Positions 1-4,858 of a stretch of DNA of 5,200 nucleotides are shown here, in pieces; positions within the stretch are counted from its first letter, which is position 1; every line of letters starts with the position of its first letter. Origin of the DNA: an uncultured Collinsella sp. (lineage in GTDB: Bacteria > Actinomycetota > Coriobacteriia > Coriobacteriales > Coriobacteriaceae); contig CABUXM010000110.1 in NCBI GenBank assembly GCA_902495545.1, positions 1 to 5,200 of the forward strand, written 5' to 3'. The translations under genes were made by a program, and so were the position numbers. The notes under the pieces were generated by a model, which worked only from the letters and a program-made list of their open reading frames with translations, was not told where the DNA came from and ran no database searches.

Positions 1-507
1 CGACGTGCCAATGTCTTCTTTAAATACGCTCAGATCGCGAGTGCCGCGGCCATGAGCTTTATGCATGGCGCGCAGGATGGACAGAAGTTCATCGGCGTGC
101 TCTTTTTAGGCGTGGCCTTTGCCAGCGGCCAGACGAGCGTCGGCGATGCCGGCATCCCCATCTGGATTATGCTGCTATGCTCGGCCACCATGGGCATCGG
201 CACCAGCGTGGGCGGCGAGCGCATCATCAAGTCCGTTGGCCAGAGCATGGTCAAGCTCGAAAAGTACCAGGGCTTCTCCGCCGACCTGGCGGGCGCCGCG
301 AACCTGCTGCTTGCCACCCTTACCGGCATCCCCGTGTCCTCCACGCACATCAAGACCTGCGCCATCATGGGCGTCGGTGCCGTCAAACGCCTCTCGGCCA
401 TCAACTTCGGCGTCGTCAAGGACATGATGTTCACCTGGTTCTTCACCTTCCCCGCCTGCGGACTCATCAGCTTTGTCATGGCCAAGCTGTTCGTGATGTT
501 CATCTAG
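1..507 (+). CDS. pit: Inorganic phosphate transporter, Pit/PHO4 family (C-terminal part, cut by window edge)
   Basis: This is an integral membrane carrier that imports inorganic phosphate with a cation (low-affinity Pit type). The frame is open from base 1, so only the last 168 residues are seen and the start lies outside the window. Visible residues 20-32 carry HGAQDGQK followed by IG. This corresponds to the second inverted-repeat signature of PHO4 carriers (HGxNDxxK-like), with Q in place of the usual N. Further on, GIPVSSTH matches the conserved VSSTH segment, and GTSVGGERIIKSVG is also typical of the family. Several hydrophobic stretches fit membrane helices: FIGVLFLGVAFA, IWIMLLCSATMGIG, and a C-terminal MFTWFFTFPACGLISFVMA that ends near the last residue, as in the family. 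It stops at TAG 505-507. The DUF47 gene follows after 67 bases on the same strand, the standard pit partner. The family call is secure; the exact ion coupled cannot be read from this part. Confidence 0.93.
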   Translation, partial: RRANVFFKYAQIASAAAMSFMHGAQDGQKFIGVLFLGVAFASGQTSVGDAGIPIWIMLLCSATMGIGTSVGGERIIKSVGQSMVKLEKYQGFSADLAGAANLLLATLTGIPVSSTHIKTCAIMGVGAVKRLSAINFGVVKDMMFTWFFTFPACGLISFVMAKLFVMFI

Positions 508-574
508 TCAAACCGAACGTCCATCCGGACCGTAACACCTCGCCCACCCGTCTTCGCCTCGAAAGGACCCACTC

Positions 575-1198
575 ATGGCAAAGAAACCCGATTCGTTCTA
601 CTTTGACAACTACGTCGCTTGCGCCGACCTCGCCGTCCAGGCCGCCGAGCTGCTTACCAAGATTTTCGAGAACTTCGATCCCGCAAAGATTCACGATATG
701 CTCGACAAGATGCATGCGATCGAGCATGCGGCCGACAAGAAGCACCATGAGCTCGAAGACGCCCTGCTCACCGCCTTTATCACCCCGCTTGAGCGCGAGG
801 ATCTGGACCTGATGAGCTGCTCGCTCGACACCGTGCTCGACCGCATCGAGGGCGTCGTGCAGCGCGTCTACTTCACCAACATCCAGAGCATCCATCCCGA
901 CGCCATCGTCATCGCTCACAAGGTGACTGACGCCTGCCGCGCCATGAAAGACCTGATGGTCGAGCTGCCTAACTACCGCAAGTCCAAAACGCTGCGCGAG
1001 CTCGTCATCCAGATCAACACCATCGAGTCCGAGGCCGACGAGCTCTATATCAACGCCATGCGTAACCTGCACGTTAACGGCAAGGACCCGCTCGAGGTCA
1101 TCGCTTGGCGTGACGTGTACGCCTTCCTGGAGTACTGCGCTGACTGCTGTGAGAATGTGGCCGATGTTGTGGATTCGATTGTCATGAAGAACAGTTAA
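575..1198 (+). CDS. DUF47 family Pit accessory protein (PhoU-like)
   Basis: This cytoplasmic all-helical protein of the DUF47/PhoU_div family has 207 residues, the usual family length. Members are encoded next to Pit phosphate carriers and are thought to modulate them; the exact mechanism is not settled. Diagnostic segments are an ExxxD-type metal site in helix 2 (EHAAD, residues 50-54), TAFITPLEREDLDLM (66-80), LDTVLDRIEGV (84-94), a second acidic motif ESEAD (151-155) and a C-terminal WRDVYAFLEYCADCCENVADVVD (from 178). The start is set by an AAAGG ribosome binding site at 562-566, eight bases before ATG 575. No membrane segment or signal peptide is visible. It lies 67 bases after pit on the same strand with no terminator between, so the two are probably co-transcribed. 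Codons are mostly C/G-ending like those of pit. The long hairpin at 1205-1310 follows its stop codon almost directly. Confidence 0.92.
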   Translation: MAKKPDSFYFDNYVACADLAVQAAELLTKIFENFDPAKIHDMLDKMHAIEHAADKKHHELEDALLTAFITPLEREDLDLMSCSLDTVLDRIEGVVQRVYFTNIQSIHPDAIVIAHKVTDACRAMKDLMVELPNYRKSKTLRELVIQINTIESEADELYINAMRNLHVNGKDPLEVIAWRDVYAFLEYCADCCENVADVVDSIVMKNS

Positions 1199-1204
1199 TT
1201 GGGG

Positions 1205-1310
1205 GTACGTGTCCCGGCGGCGAAGGGCCGGCCACGGTTTGCTTTCTCACTCCGGCTGCTTTGCAGAGTCGTTCGAAAGTAAACCGTGGCCGGCCCTTCG
1301 CCTTACGTAC
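1205..1310. repeat. Long near-perfect inverted repeat (hairpin) after the phosphate operon
   Basis: The core arms are 1219-1246 and 1275-1302: 28 positions pair with one exception (g1241 against t1280), which would be a G-U pair in RNA. After an asymmetric internal loop (1211-1218 against 1303-1304), an outer 6-bp stem pairs GTACGT 1205-1210 with ACGTAC 1305-1310. The 28-base loop (1247-1274) contains a small nested stem, CTGC 1256-1259 with GCAG 1263-1266. Each arm contains the 8-bp palindrome GGCCGGCC (1226-1233 and 1288-1295). It begins seven bases after the DUF47 stop and could end pit-operon transcription or protect the mRNA 3' end. It is much longer than an ordinary intrinsic terminator, however, and has no T-run on either side. 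An intergenic repeat element of REP or MITE type is an alternative. The structure is plain in the sequence; its role is inferred. Confidence 0.85.
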
Positions 1311-1323
1311 CACCATTGGGAAC

Positions 1324-1449
1324 TTTGGCTGATAGATTTAGCGCGATGGGGGTTTGGCTGAAGGGACCTTTGGTATCCGTTCGGACACTTTGGCCCTTGA
1401 TGAGCGTTTGGCTGATTGCTGCTTTGGGTACTCTTTGGGTTACATTTGG
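1324..1449 (+). repeat. T/G-rich leader with eight TTTGG motifs
   Basis: The gene-free stretch between the long hairpin and the nitroreductase gene is poor in C and carries TTTGG at 1324, 1353, 1369, 1389, 1407, 1423, 1434 and 1445. Three copies are extended to TTTGGCTGA (1324-1332, 1353-1361, 1407-1415) and two to TTTGGGT (1423-1429, 1434-1440). The last three lie exactly 11 bases apart, close to one DNA turn; the others are 16-29 bases apart. I see no convincing sigma-70 promoter here, although the nitroreductase gene must be transcribed from somewhere upstream. It could be a multi-site operator, a degraded repeat, or simply a compositionally biased stretch. No open frame here looks like a gene. 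Confidence 0.5.
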
Positions 1450-1469
1450 TTTATTTGATTTTTAATTTT

Positions 1470-1476
1470 AGGAGGG
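1470..1476 (+). promoter_or_regulatory. Strong ribosome binding site fixing the nitroreductase start
   Basis: AGGAGGG lies five bases before ATG 1482. It fixes the start there, although the frame stays open upstream to an ATG at 1416. The earlier ATG would add 22 mostly hydrophobic residues that do not belong to the nitroreductase fold, and it lacks such a site. Confidence 0.85.
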
Positions 1477-1481
1477 CTTGT

Positions 1482-2012
1482 ATGTCTTATTTGGATCTGG
1501 CTCGTGGTCGGTATTCTTGTCGTTCTTTTGAGGACCGTCCTGTTGAGCAGTCGGTAGTGGATGCCATTGTTGAGGCGGGGCGGATTGCTCCTTCTGCTTG
1601 TAATAATCATCCAACCCGTGCGATGGTGTTGGATACGCCTGAGCTTCTGGAGAAGGCCGCTGCTTGTCAGCCTCGGTTTGCTCGTGATGGGTCTATCTTT
1701 GGGGCTCCGCTTGTCTTCCTTATTTGCAGCGTTACCGATGATGCTTGGGTGCGCCCGTATGACCAGATGAATTCCAGTGAAATCGATACGTCCATAGTGT
1801 GCGATCAGATGATGATGGAGGCCACCGAGCAGGGCCTGGGAACGTGCTGGGTATGCCATTTTAAGCCTGAGGTGGCACAGGAGCAGTTCAACCTGCCCGA
1901 GGGCGTCTATCCCTATCACATGCTCGTCTGTGGCTATCCTGCCGACCACATCGCCGATCCCGAGCATCGCGAGGCCCGCACCATTCCCCTCCCCGACTTC
2001 CTCCTCAAGTAG
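1482..2012 (+). CDS. Nitroreductase family protein (FMN-dependent oxidoreductase)
   Basis: This 176-residue cytoplasmic flavoprotein of the small nitroreductase family is expected to bind FMN and use NAD(P)H to reduce nitro compounds, quinones or similar acceptors; the physiological substrate cannot be told. The N-terminal LARGRYSCRSFEDRPV (6-21) carries the basic RxSxR motif (R10, S12, R14) that contacts the FMN phosphate. APSACNNHPTRAMVL (36-50) is the conserved APSxxNxQP-like flavin segment. The glycine-rich GLGTCWVCHF (118-127) and YHMLVCGYP (145-153) match the usual C-terminal motifs. The AGGAGGG site at 1470-1476 decides the start. The gene appears monocistronic: the T/G-rich leader lies upstream and an intrinsic terminator at 2060-2098 lies downstream. 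Oddly, about half of the first ~86 codons end in T and only about ten in C. In the last ~50 codons C-ending codons outnumber T-ending ones by more than two to one, as in the neighbouring genes. Confidence 0.9.
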   Translation: MSYLDLARGRYSCRSFEDRPVEQSVVDAIVEAGRIAPSACNNHPTRAMVLDTPELLEKAAACQPRFARDGSIFGAPLVFLICSVTDDAWVRPYDQMNSSEIDTSIVCDQMMMEATEQGLGTCWVCHFKPEVAQEQFNLPEGVYPYHMLVCGYPADHIADPEHREARTIPLPDFLLK

Positions 2013-2059
2013 GTTTTGGGACATGCCTTAAAACCCACCCTTGACCGCTCACCCGTTCG

Positions 2060-2098
2060 CCGAGTTCTGCGTCACTAATGTGCAGGGCTCGGTTTTTT
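2060..2098 (+). terminator. Intrinsic terminator of the nitroreductase gene
   Basis: CCGAGTTCTGC (2060-2070) pairs with GCAGGGCTCGG (2082-2092) as an 11-bp stem with two G-U pairs in RNA. The loop is 11 bases and six T follow at 2093-2098. It lies 47 bases after the nitroreductase stop. Confidence 0.88.
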
Positions 2099-2123
2099 AT
2101 GTTACACACCCCGGCACAGTCAT

Positions 2124-2153
2124 AAAAAAGGACCCGCAAGCTGCGGGTCCTTT
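2124..2153 (-). terminator. Intrinsic terminator of the divIVA end of the division cluster
   Basis: AAAGGACCCGCA (2127-2138) pairs perfectly with TGCGGGTCCTTT (2142-2153), leaving a 3-base loop. Read on the - strand, the stem ends in a run of six T (2129-2124), about 26 bases beyond the divIVA stop. On the + strand only the stem's own TTT follows, so it may act in both directions as a backstop to the nitroreductase terminator. Confidence 0.9.
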
Positions 2154-2179
2154 CTAGGCACTAAATTGTAGGCCGAATG

Positions 2180-2854
2180 TTAGTCCAAGTCGTCGGCGGC
2201 AAAGTTGTCGATCGGGGCGAAGGGGTCGGCCACGGGGACAACCGGGTCAGCGACGGGCAGCGGCTCGGCGGGAACAGTCACCGCAGGAGAAGCGGCGGAA
2301 CCGACCGGCGTGGAGGCCATGAGGTCGGCCGGGAAGGAGTTTTGGGCATCGTCCATGAAGTGCTGGATGAGCTTGAGATACTCGGCCTTGAACTCCTCAC
2401 GGGAAGCCTTGAGGCGATCGATCTCCTCGAGCTCGGCCTGCTTCTCGGTCAGAGCTTGGCGGATAACCTCGCGTGCCTTGGCGTCAGCCTCGTTGCGGAT
2501 ACGCTCAGCGTTCTCATTGGCATCGTTGACGATGGTCTCAGCGGTCTGCTGGGCAGCGATCAGGGCAGCGGAAATCTGGCGCTCCTGAGCGGAGAAGTCA
2601 GGGGCGGGAGCAGCCACGGGGGCGGCAGGAACGGCCTGGGCGGGGGCATCCTGAGCCTGGGCAAGCTGAGCCTGCGCATCGGCAAGCTGCTGCTCGGTAG
2701 CAGTCAGACGACCCTTAAGGTCGACGATCTTAGCGAGCATAGCGTCAACCTCGGAGGACAGCGTCTCCAAGAAGACGTCGACCTCGGCAGGATCGTAGCC
2801 ACGCTTGGCCTCAGAGAAAGTCTGAGCCTGGATGTCTGCAGGGGTAATAGCCAT
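2180..2854 (-). CDS. divIVA: DivIVA domain cell division/polarity protein
   Basis: This peripheral membrane scaffold binds curved membrane at division sites and poles and recruits division or cell-wall synthesis partners (DivIVA/Wag31 family). It has 224 residues. The N-terminal ITPADIQAQTFSEAKRGYD and following EVDVFLE (residues 3-30) are the family's lipid-binding signature. R18 is kept, while the position of B. subtilis F17 is K17, resembling the KRGY of actinobacterial Wag31. A first coiled coil runs to about residue 68. A linker rich in Ala, Pro and Gln (about 58-86) separates it from a second coiled coil (about 88-165, including NENAERIRNEADAKAREVI). The tail (175-224) is Pro/Ala-rich and acidic, ends in DDLD and contains a VADPVVPVADPF repeat; it is probably disordered. 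An AAGGAGA site at 2867-2861 precedes ATG 2854. It is last in the yggS-sepF-yggT-divIVA run, 61 bases after yggT, and is followed by a strong terminator. Confidence 0.94.
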   Translation of the reverse strand: MAITPADIQAQTFSEAKRGYDPAEVDVFLETLSSEVDAMLAKIVDLKGRLTATEQQLADAQAQLAQAQDAPAQAVPAAPVAAPAPDFSAQERQISAALIAAQQTAETIVNDANENAERIRNEADAKAREVIRQALTEKQAELEEIDRLKASREEFKAEYLKLIQHFMDDAQNSFPADLMASTPVGSAASPAVTVPAEPLPVADPVVPVADPFAPIDNFAADDLD

Positions 2855-2915
2855 AACAAGTCTCCTTTTTCATCGCCTCGGCGCTACACGCCCGACGTAA
2901 GTTACTAAGTCAGTT

Positions 2916-3197
2916 CTACACGAGTATACCTATAAGAAGCTGCAGAACCAGCCTCTGCACCAACTGCAACGCAATAATCGCAACGACCGGCGAAAAATCG
3001 ATACCGCCCATCGGCGGGATGAAACGACGGAACAGGTTGAGCCACGGACCGCACACGCTATCGAGCACCGCGGCAATATCCTGAAGCAAACCACCCTGCT
3101 TCATCGGAATCCACGTCATAAAGCAGTAGACGACAATGAGCGTGGAATAGAAGTTGAACAGCGTGTTGACCAGCTGGACGATAGTGTAGATGTTGAT
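2916..3197 (-). CDS. yggT: YggT family membrane protein, probable ATC start
   Basis: This small integral membrane protein of the YggT (YlmG) family lies in the division cluster between sepF and divIVA. Its molecular role is not firmly known; it is linked to membrane or division organisation. With a start at 3197 it has 93 residues, a normal length. The first membrane segment is at about residues 6-26 (IVQLVNTLFNFYSTLIVVYCF). The family signature PWLNLFRRFIPPMGGIDFSP spans 51-70, and a second membrane segment runs about 71-92. There is no ATG, GTG or TTG between the sepF stop and the Met codon at 3119. Starting at 3119 would delete the first membrane segment and has no ribosome binding site. 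A GAGGAG site at 3209-3204 lies six bases before an ATC at 3197-3195, so ATC is the most likely start. CTG codons at 3173 and 3161 are weaker options. The family is sure; the start is inferred. Confidence 0.85.
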   Translation of the reverse strand: MNIYTIVQLVNTLFNFYSTLIVVYCFMTWIPMKQGGLLQDIAAVLDSVCGPWLNLFRRFIPPMGGIDFSPVVAIIALQLVQRLVLQLLIGILV

Positions 3198-3203
3198 GGG
3201 AAT

Positions 3204-3209
3204 CTCCTC
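3204..3209 (-). promoter_or_regulatory. Ribosome binding site pointing to a non-standard yggT start
   Basis: On the - strand GAGGAG(A) stands ten bases after the sepF stop codon (TAA, 3221-3219) and six bases before ATC 3197-3195. No ATG, GTG or TTG lies in range in the yggT frame. The closeness to the sepF stop would also allow coupled translation. Confidence 0.65.
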
Positions 3210-3218
3210 GTCTTGTCT

Positions 3219-3941
3219 TTACTTAAGGTAGCCGTCGGCACGAAGCTTCTTGAGGTCCGAATCTTTGACCTCGCAGCCGGCGGGCAACACCATGAACACG
3301 CGGTCGCCCACCTCCTTGACCGTGGCGCCCAGACCGCAGGCAAAGCCGTAAGAGAAGTCCAAGACGCGCTTGGCAACTTCGGTGCGTACGCCCACAAAAA
3401 TCAGTGCGACAGGCTGCTTGGTGCGAACGCGGCGAACCACGGTCTCCACGTCGTCATAGCTCTCGGGGCGCAGGACATAGGCCGGCAGCTGCGGCGTGGC
3501 GTTGATGATATTGCTCGCATAGGCCGAGGCATCGCTCGGTGCAGACGCGGGCGCAGCGGCGGCACGGGCGCGGGTGTTCTCGGCGTAGCTCGACGGCGTG
3601 TCATAGGCACCAGGACGATAACCGCTCGCAACACTGTCCTGCGAGCGCGAAGGCGGGTTATACGTCGTGGCATGGCGGGAGTCATCGCCGACCAGCTGCC
3701 CGGAGCGTGTATACACGGCAACCGACTCAGCTTCACCACGGCGCGTCTGACCAAGCAGGCCGTTGCTCGGCTCGTCTTGGGTGTAGAAGCCCTCGCCCGA
3801 AGCACCGCTGTAGCCGTTGCCCTGATAGCCATCGTCATAGCCATCATCGTAGCCGTAGTCGTCGTCCTGGCCATAACCCTGGTCGTAACCCTGCTGGCCG
3901 CCCAGGTGCATCTTATTTTTAATCTCGTCAAGGAAGCCCAT
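3219..3941 (-). CDS. sepF: Cell division protein SepF
   Basis: SepF polymerises and tethers the FtsZ ring to the membrane during septum formation. This copy has 240 residues, much longer than the roughly 150 of B. subtilis SepF. The N-terminal MGFLDEIKNKMHLGG (1-15) fits the amphipathic membrane-binding helix. A long low-complexity linker follows: a Gly/Tyr/Asp/Gln stretch at about 16-45 with repeated GYDDGY, then a Ser/Ala/Pro-rich region to about 150. The C-terminal SepF domain covers about 152-224: YVLRPESYDDVETVVRRVR, then KRVLDFSYGFACG, where G199 matches the conserved glycine of the family, then VGDRVFMVLP. The Asn usually seen in the strand before the helix (VVLN-like) is replaced (VALIF, 178-182). 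The start is ATG 3941 with AGAGGA at 3954-3949, seven bases away. An upstream ATG at 3992 lacks such a site and would precede the membrane helix. It lies 60 bases after yggS and 21 before the proposed yggT start. Confidence 0.92.
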   Translation of the reverse strand: MGFLDEIKNKMHLGGQQGYDQGYGQDDDYGYDDGYDDGYQGNGYSGASGEGFYTQDEPSNGLLGQTRRGEAESVAVYTRSGQLVGDDSRHATTYNPPSRSQDSVASGYRPGAYDTPSSYAENTRARAAAAPASAPSDASAYASNIINATPQLPAYVLRPESYDDVETVVRRVRTKQPVALIFVGVRTEVAKRVLDFSYGFACGLGATVKEVGDRVFMVLPAGCEVKDSDLKKLRADGYLK

Positions 3942-4001
3942 GGTTGTGTCCTCTCGCGGTTTAGTGCAGGCGCCCCGATAATCAGTGCGCACTTCAGAGC
4001 C

Positions 4002-4739
4002 TTATTTTACTGCAAACTCCGGGCTAAATACTACCCTGCCCAGGCGAACGAGCGTAGAGCCCTCCTCAAGGGCAGGCTCAAAGTCTTCGCTCATGCCGCA
4101 GGAAAGCTCAGGCAGGTTCAAATCGGGATGCGCCGCCTCCAGCTCATCCCTCAGCTCACGAAGCCCCGCAAAGGTGCGGCGTGCCACATCCTTGTTCCCC
4201 CGGGGCGCCATAGTCATAAGCCCCTGTACGCAAATTCCCTCAAGTTCCGCAAGCTCGCCCGCGGCGGCGCGAATCTCATCGGGCGAAAAGCCTCCCTTCG
4301 ACTCCTCACCACTCACATTGACCTCAATGAGCACACGCTGAGGGCCGGCGAGCTCGCCTGCCTCAATCTTGCGGGCAGCACGGCTCGAGATCGCCTGCGC
4401 CAGATGCAGCGAACCCACCGAGTGAATCAGCTCGGCTGAGCCCAGCACCGCATTGATCTTATTGGTCTGCAGGTTCCCGATCATATCGAAGCGCACCTCG
4501 GGCAGCTCCGGATGCTCCGCCAGACCCGTGAGCTTGCGAACCAGCTCCTGCGGGCGGTTCTCGGCAAAATGGCGATACCCCGTCTGGATGGCGGCAACGG
4601 TCTCATCGACACCAACGGTCTTTGACACGGCAATGAGGCGCGCGGCGTCGTGGGGGCGGCCTGCGCGATCGAGCGCCGCATAAAAACGTTCCAGAATCTG
4701 CTCGCGGCGAGCGCGCATCAAGTCCAAATAGTTATCCAT
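4002..4739 (-). CDS. yggS: YggS family pyridoxal phosphate homeostasis protein
   Basis: This PLP-binding protein of the YggS/PROSC (COG0325) family is cytoplasmic, with a TIM-barrel fold. It buffers free PLP and affects amino-acid and vitamin B6 homeostasis; no enzymatic reaction is established for the family. The 245 residues are slightly more than usual. Lys40 in LIAVSKTV is the expected Schiff-base lysine. Other signatures are HFAENRPQEL (58-67; family consensus FGENRVQE, so Gly is replaced by Ala), MIGNLQTNK (86-94), LIHSVGS (104-110), EVNVSGEESKGGF (139-151), GLMTMAP (173-179), and the phosphate-binding SCGMSEDF (213-220) and GSTLVRLG (227-234). The usual WHFIG before LQ is RFDMIG here. 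ATG 4739 is chosen because GGAGG (4753-4749) lies nine bases upstream; an upstream ATG at 4823 would add 28 non-family residues and overlap the hairpin. It is first in the leftward division cluster, 60 bases before sepF. Confidence 0.93.
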   Translation of the reverse strand: MDNYLDLMRARREQILERFYAALDRAGRPHDAARLIAVSKTVGVDETVAAIQTGYRHFAENRPQELVRKLTGLAEHPELPEVRFDMIGNLQTNKINAVLGSAELIHSVGSLHLAQAISSRAARKIEAGELAGPQRVLIEVNVSGEESKGGFSPDEIRAAAGELAELEGICVQGLMTMAPRGNKDVARRTFAGLRELRDELEAAHPDLNLPELSCGMSEDFEPALEEGSTLVRLGRVVFSPEFAVK

Positions 4740-4789
4740 TGCCAATCGCCTCCGCTGACAGCCAAACAAGTAGTCCCATGCTAACGCAA

Positions 4790-4821
4790 GAGCGCGGCCC
4801 CGCATGTGCAAGGCCGCGCTC
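4790..4821 (-). terminator. GC-rich hairpin between the PhoU-like gene and yggS
   Basis: GAGCGCGGCC (4790-4799) pairs perfectly with GGCCGCGCTC (4812-4821) as a 10-bp stem with a 12-base loop. It lies 37 bases after the stop of the PhoU-like gene. On the - strand it is followed only by TTGCGTT, a poor U-run, so termination may be partial. It could limit read-through into yggS rather than stop it fully. I found no convincing promoter in the 50 bases between it and yggS. Confidence 0.6.
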
Positions 4822-4858
4822 ACTTAGGTATTTACAATCTTTCGACGAACGGGGTTAC

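Noticed and set aside
177..812. A 211-codon + frame bridging pit and DUF47
   Set aside because: It overlaps both genes out of frame and its product is rich in Arg, His and Pro, as expected for a shadow frame. Both overlapped genes are well supported.
1416..1481. N-terminal extension of the nitroreductase by 22 hydrophobic residues, as a possible membrane anchor
   Set aside because: The AGGAGGG site lies inside this stretch, directly before ATG 1482, and the protein from 1482 already matches the family's N-terminus.
2012..2035. Small inverted repeat GGTTTT/AAAACC just after the nitroreductase stop
   Set aside because: It is only six pairs, AT-rich, with a 12-base loop and no T-run; the real terminator lies at 2060-2098.
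2216..2240. A stretch resembling an arm of the long hairpin (cgaagggg..cggccacgg)
   Set aside because: It lies inside the divIVA tail, encodes the repeated Pro/Val/Ala/Asp segment, has no partner arm and matches only partly. It is probably chance in GC-rich DNA.
2177..2908. A 243-codon open frame on the + strand
   Set aside because: It is antisense to divIVA, low in complexity (Gly/Leu/Ser-rich), and starts inside the divIVA terminator region without a ribosome binding site.
2925..2953. Possible - strand promoter before divIVA (TATACT as -10 at 2930-2925)
   Set aside because: The -10 resemblance is good, but the position 17 bases upstream reads CTGGTT, a poor -35. The motif also overlaps the end of yggT coding sequence, so I did not list it.
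3213..4439. A 408-codon open frame on the + strand
   Set aside because: It runs antisense across yggS and sepF, its product has no recognisable domain, and its composition is what antisense reading of GC-rich coding DNA gives. The - strand genes have clear family motifs and ribosome binding sites.
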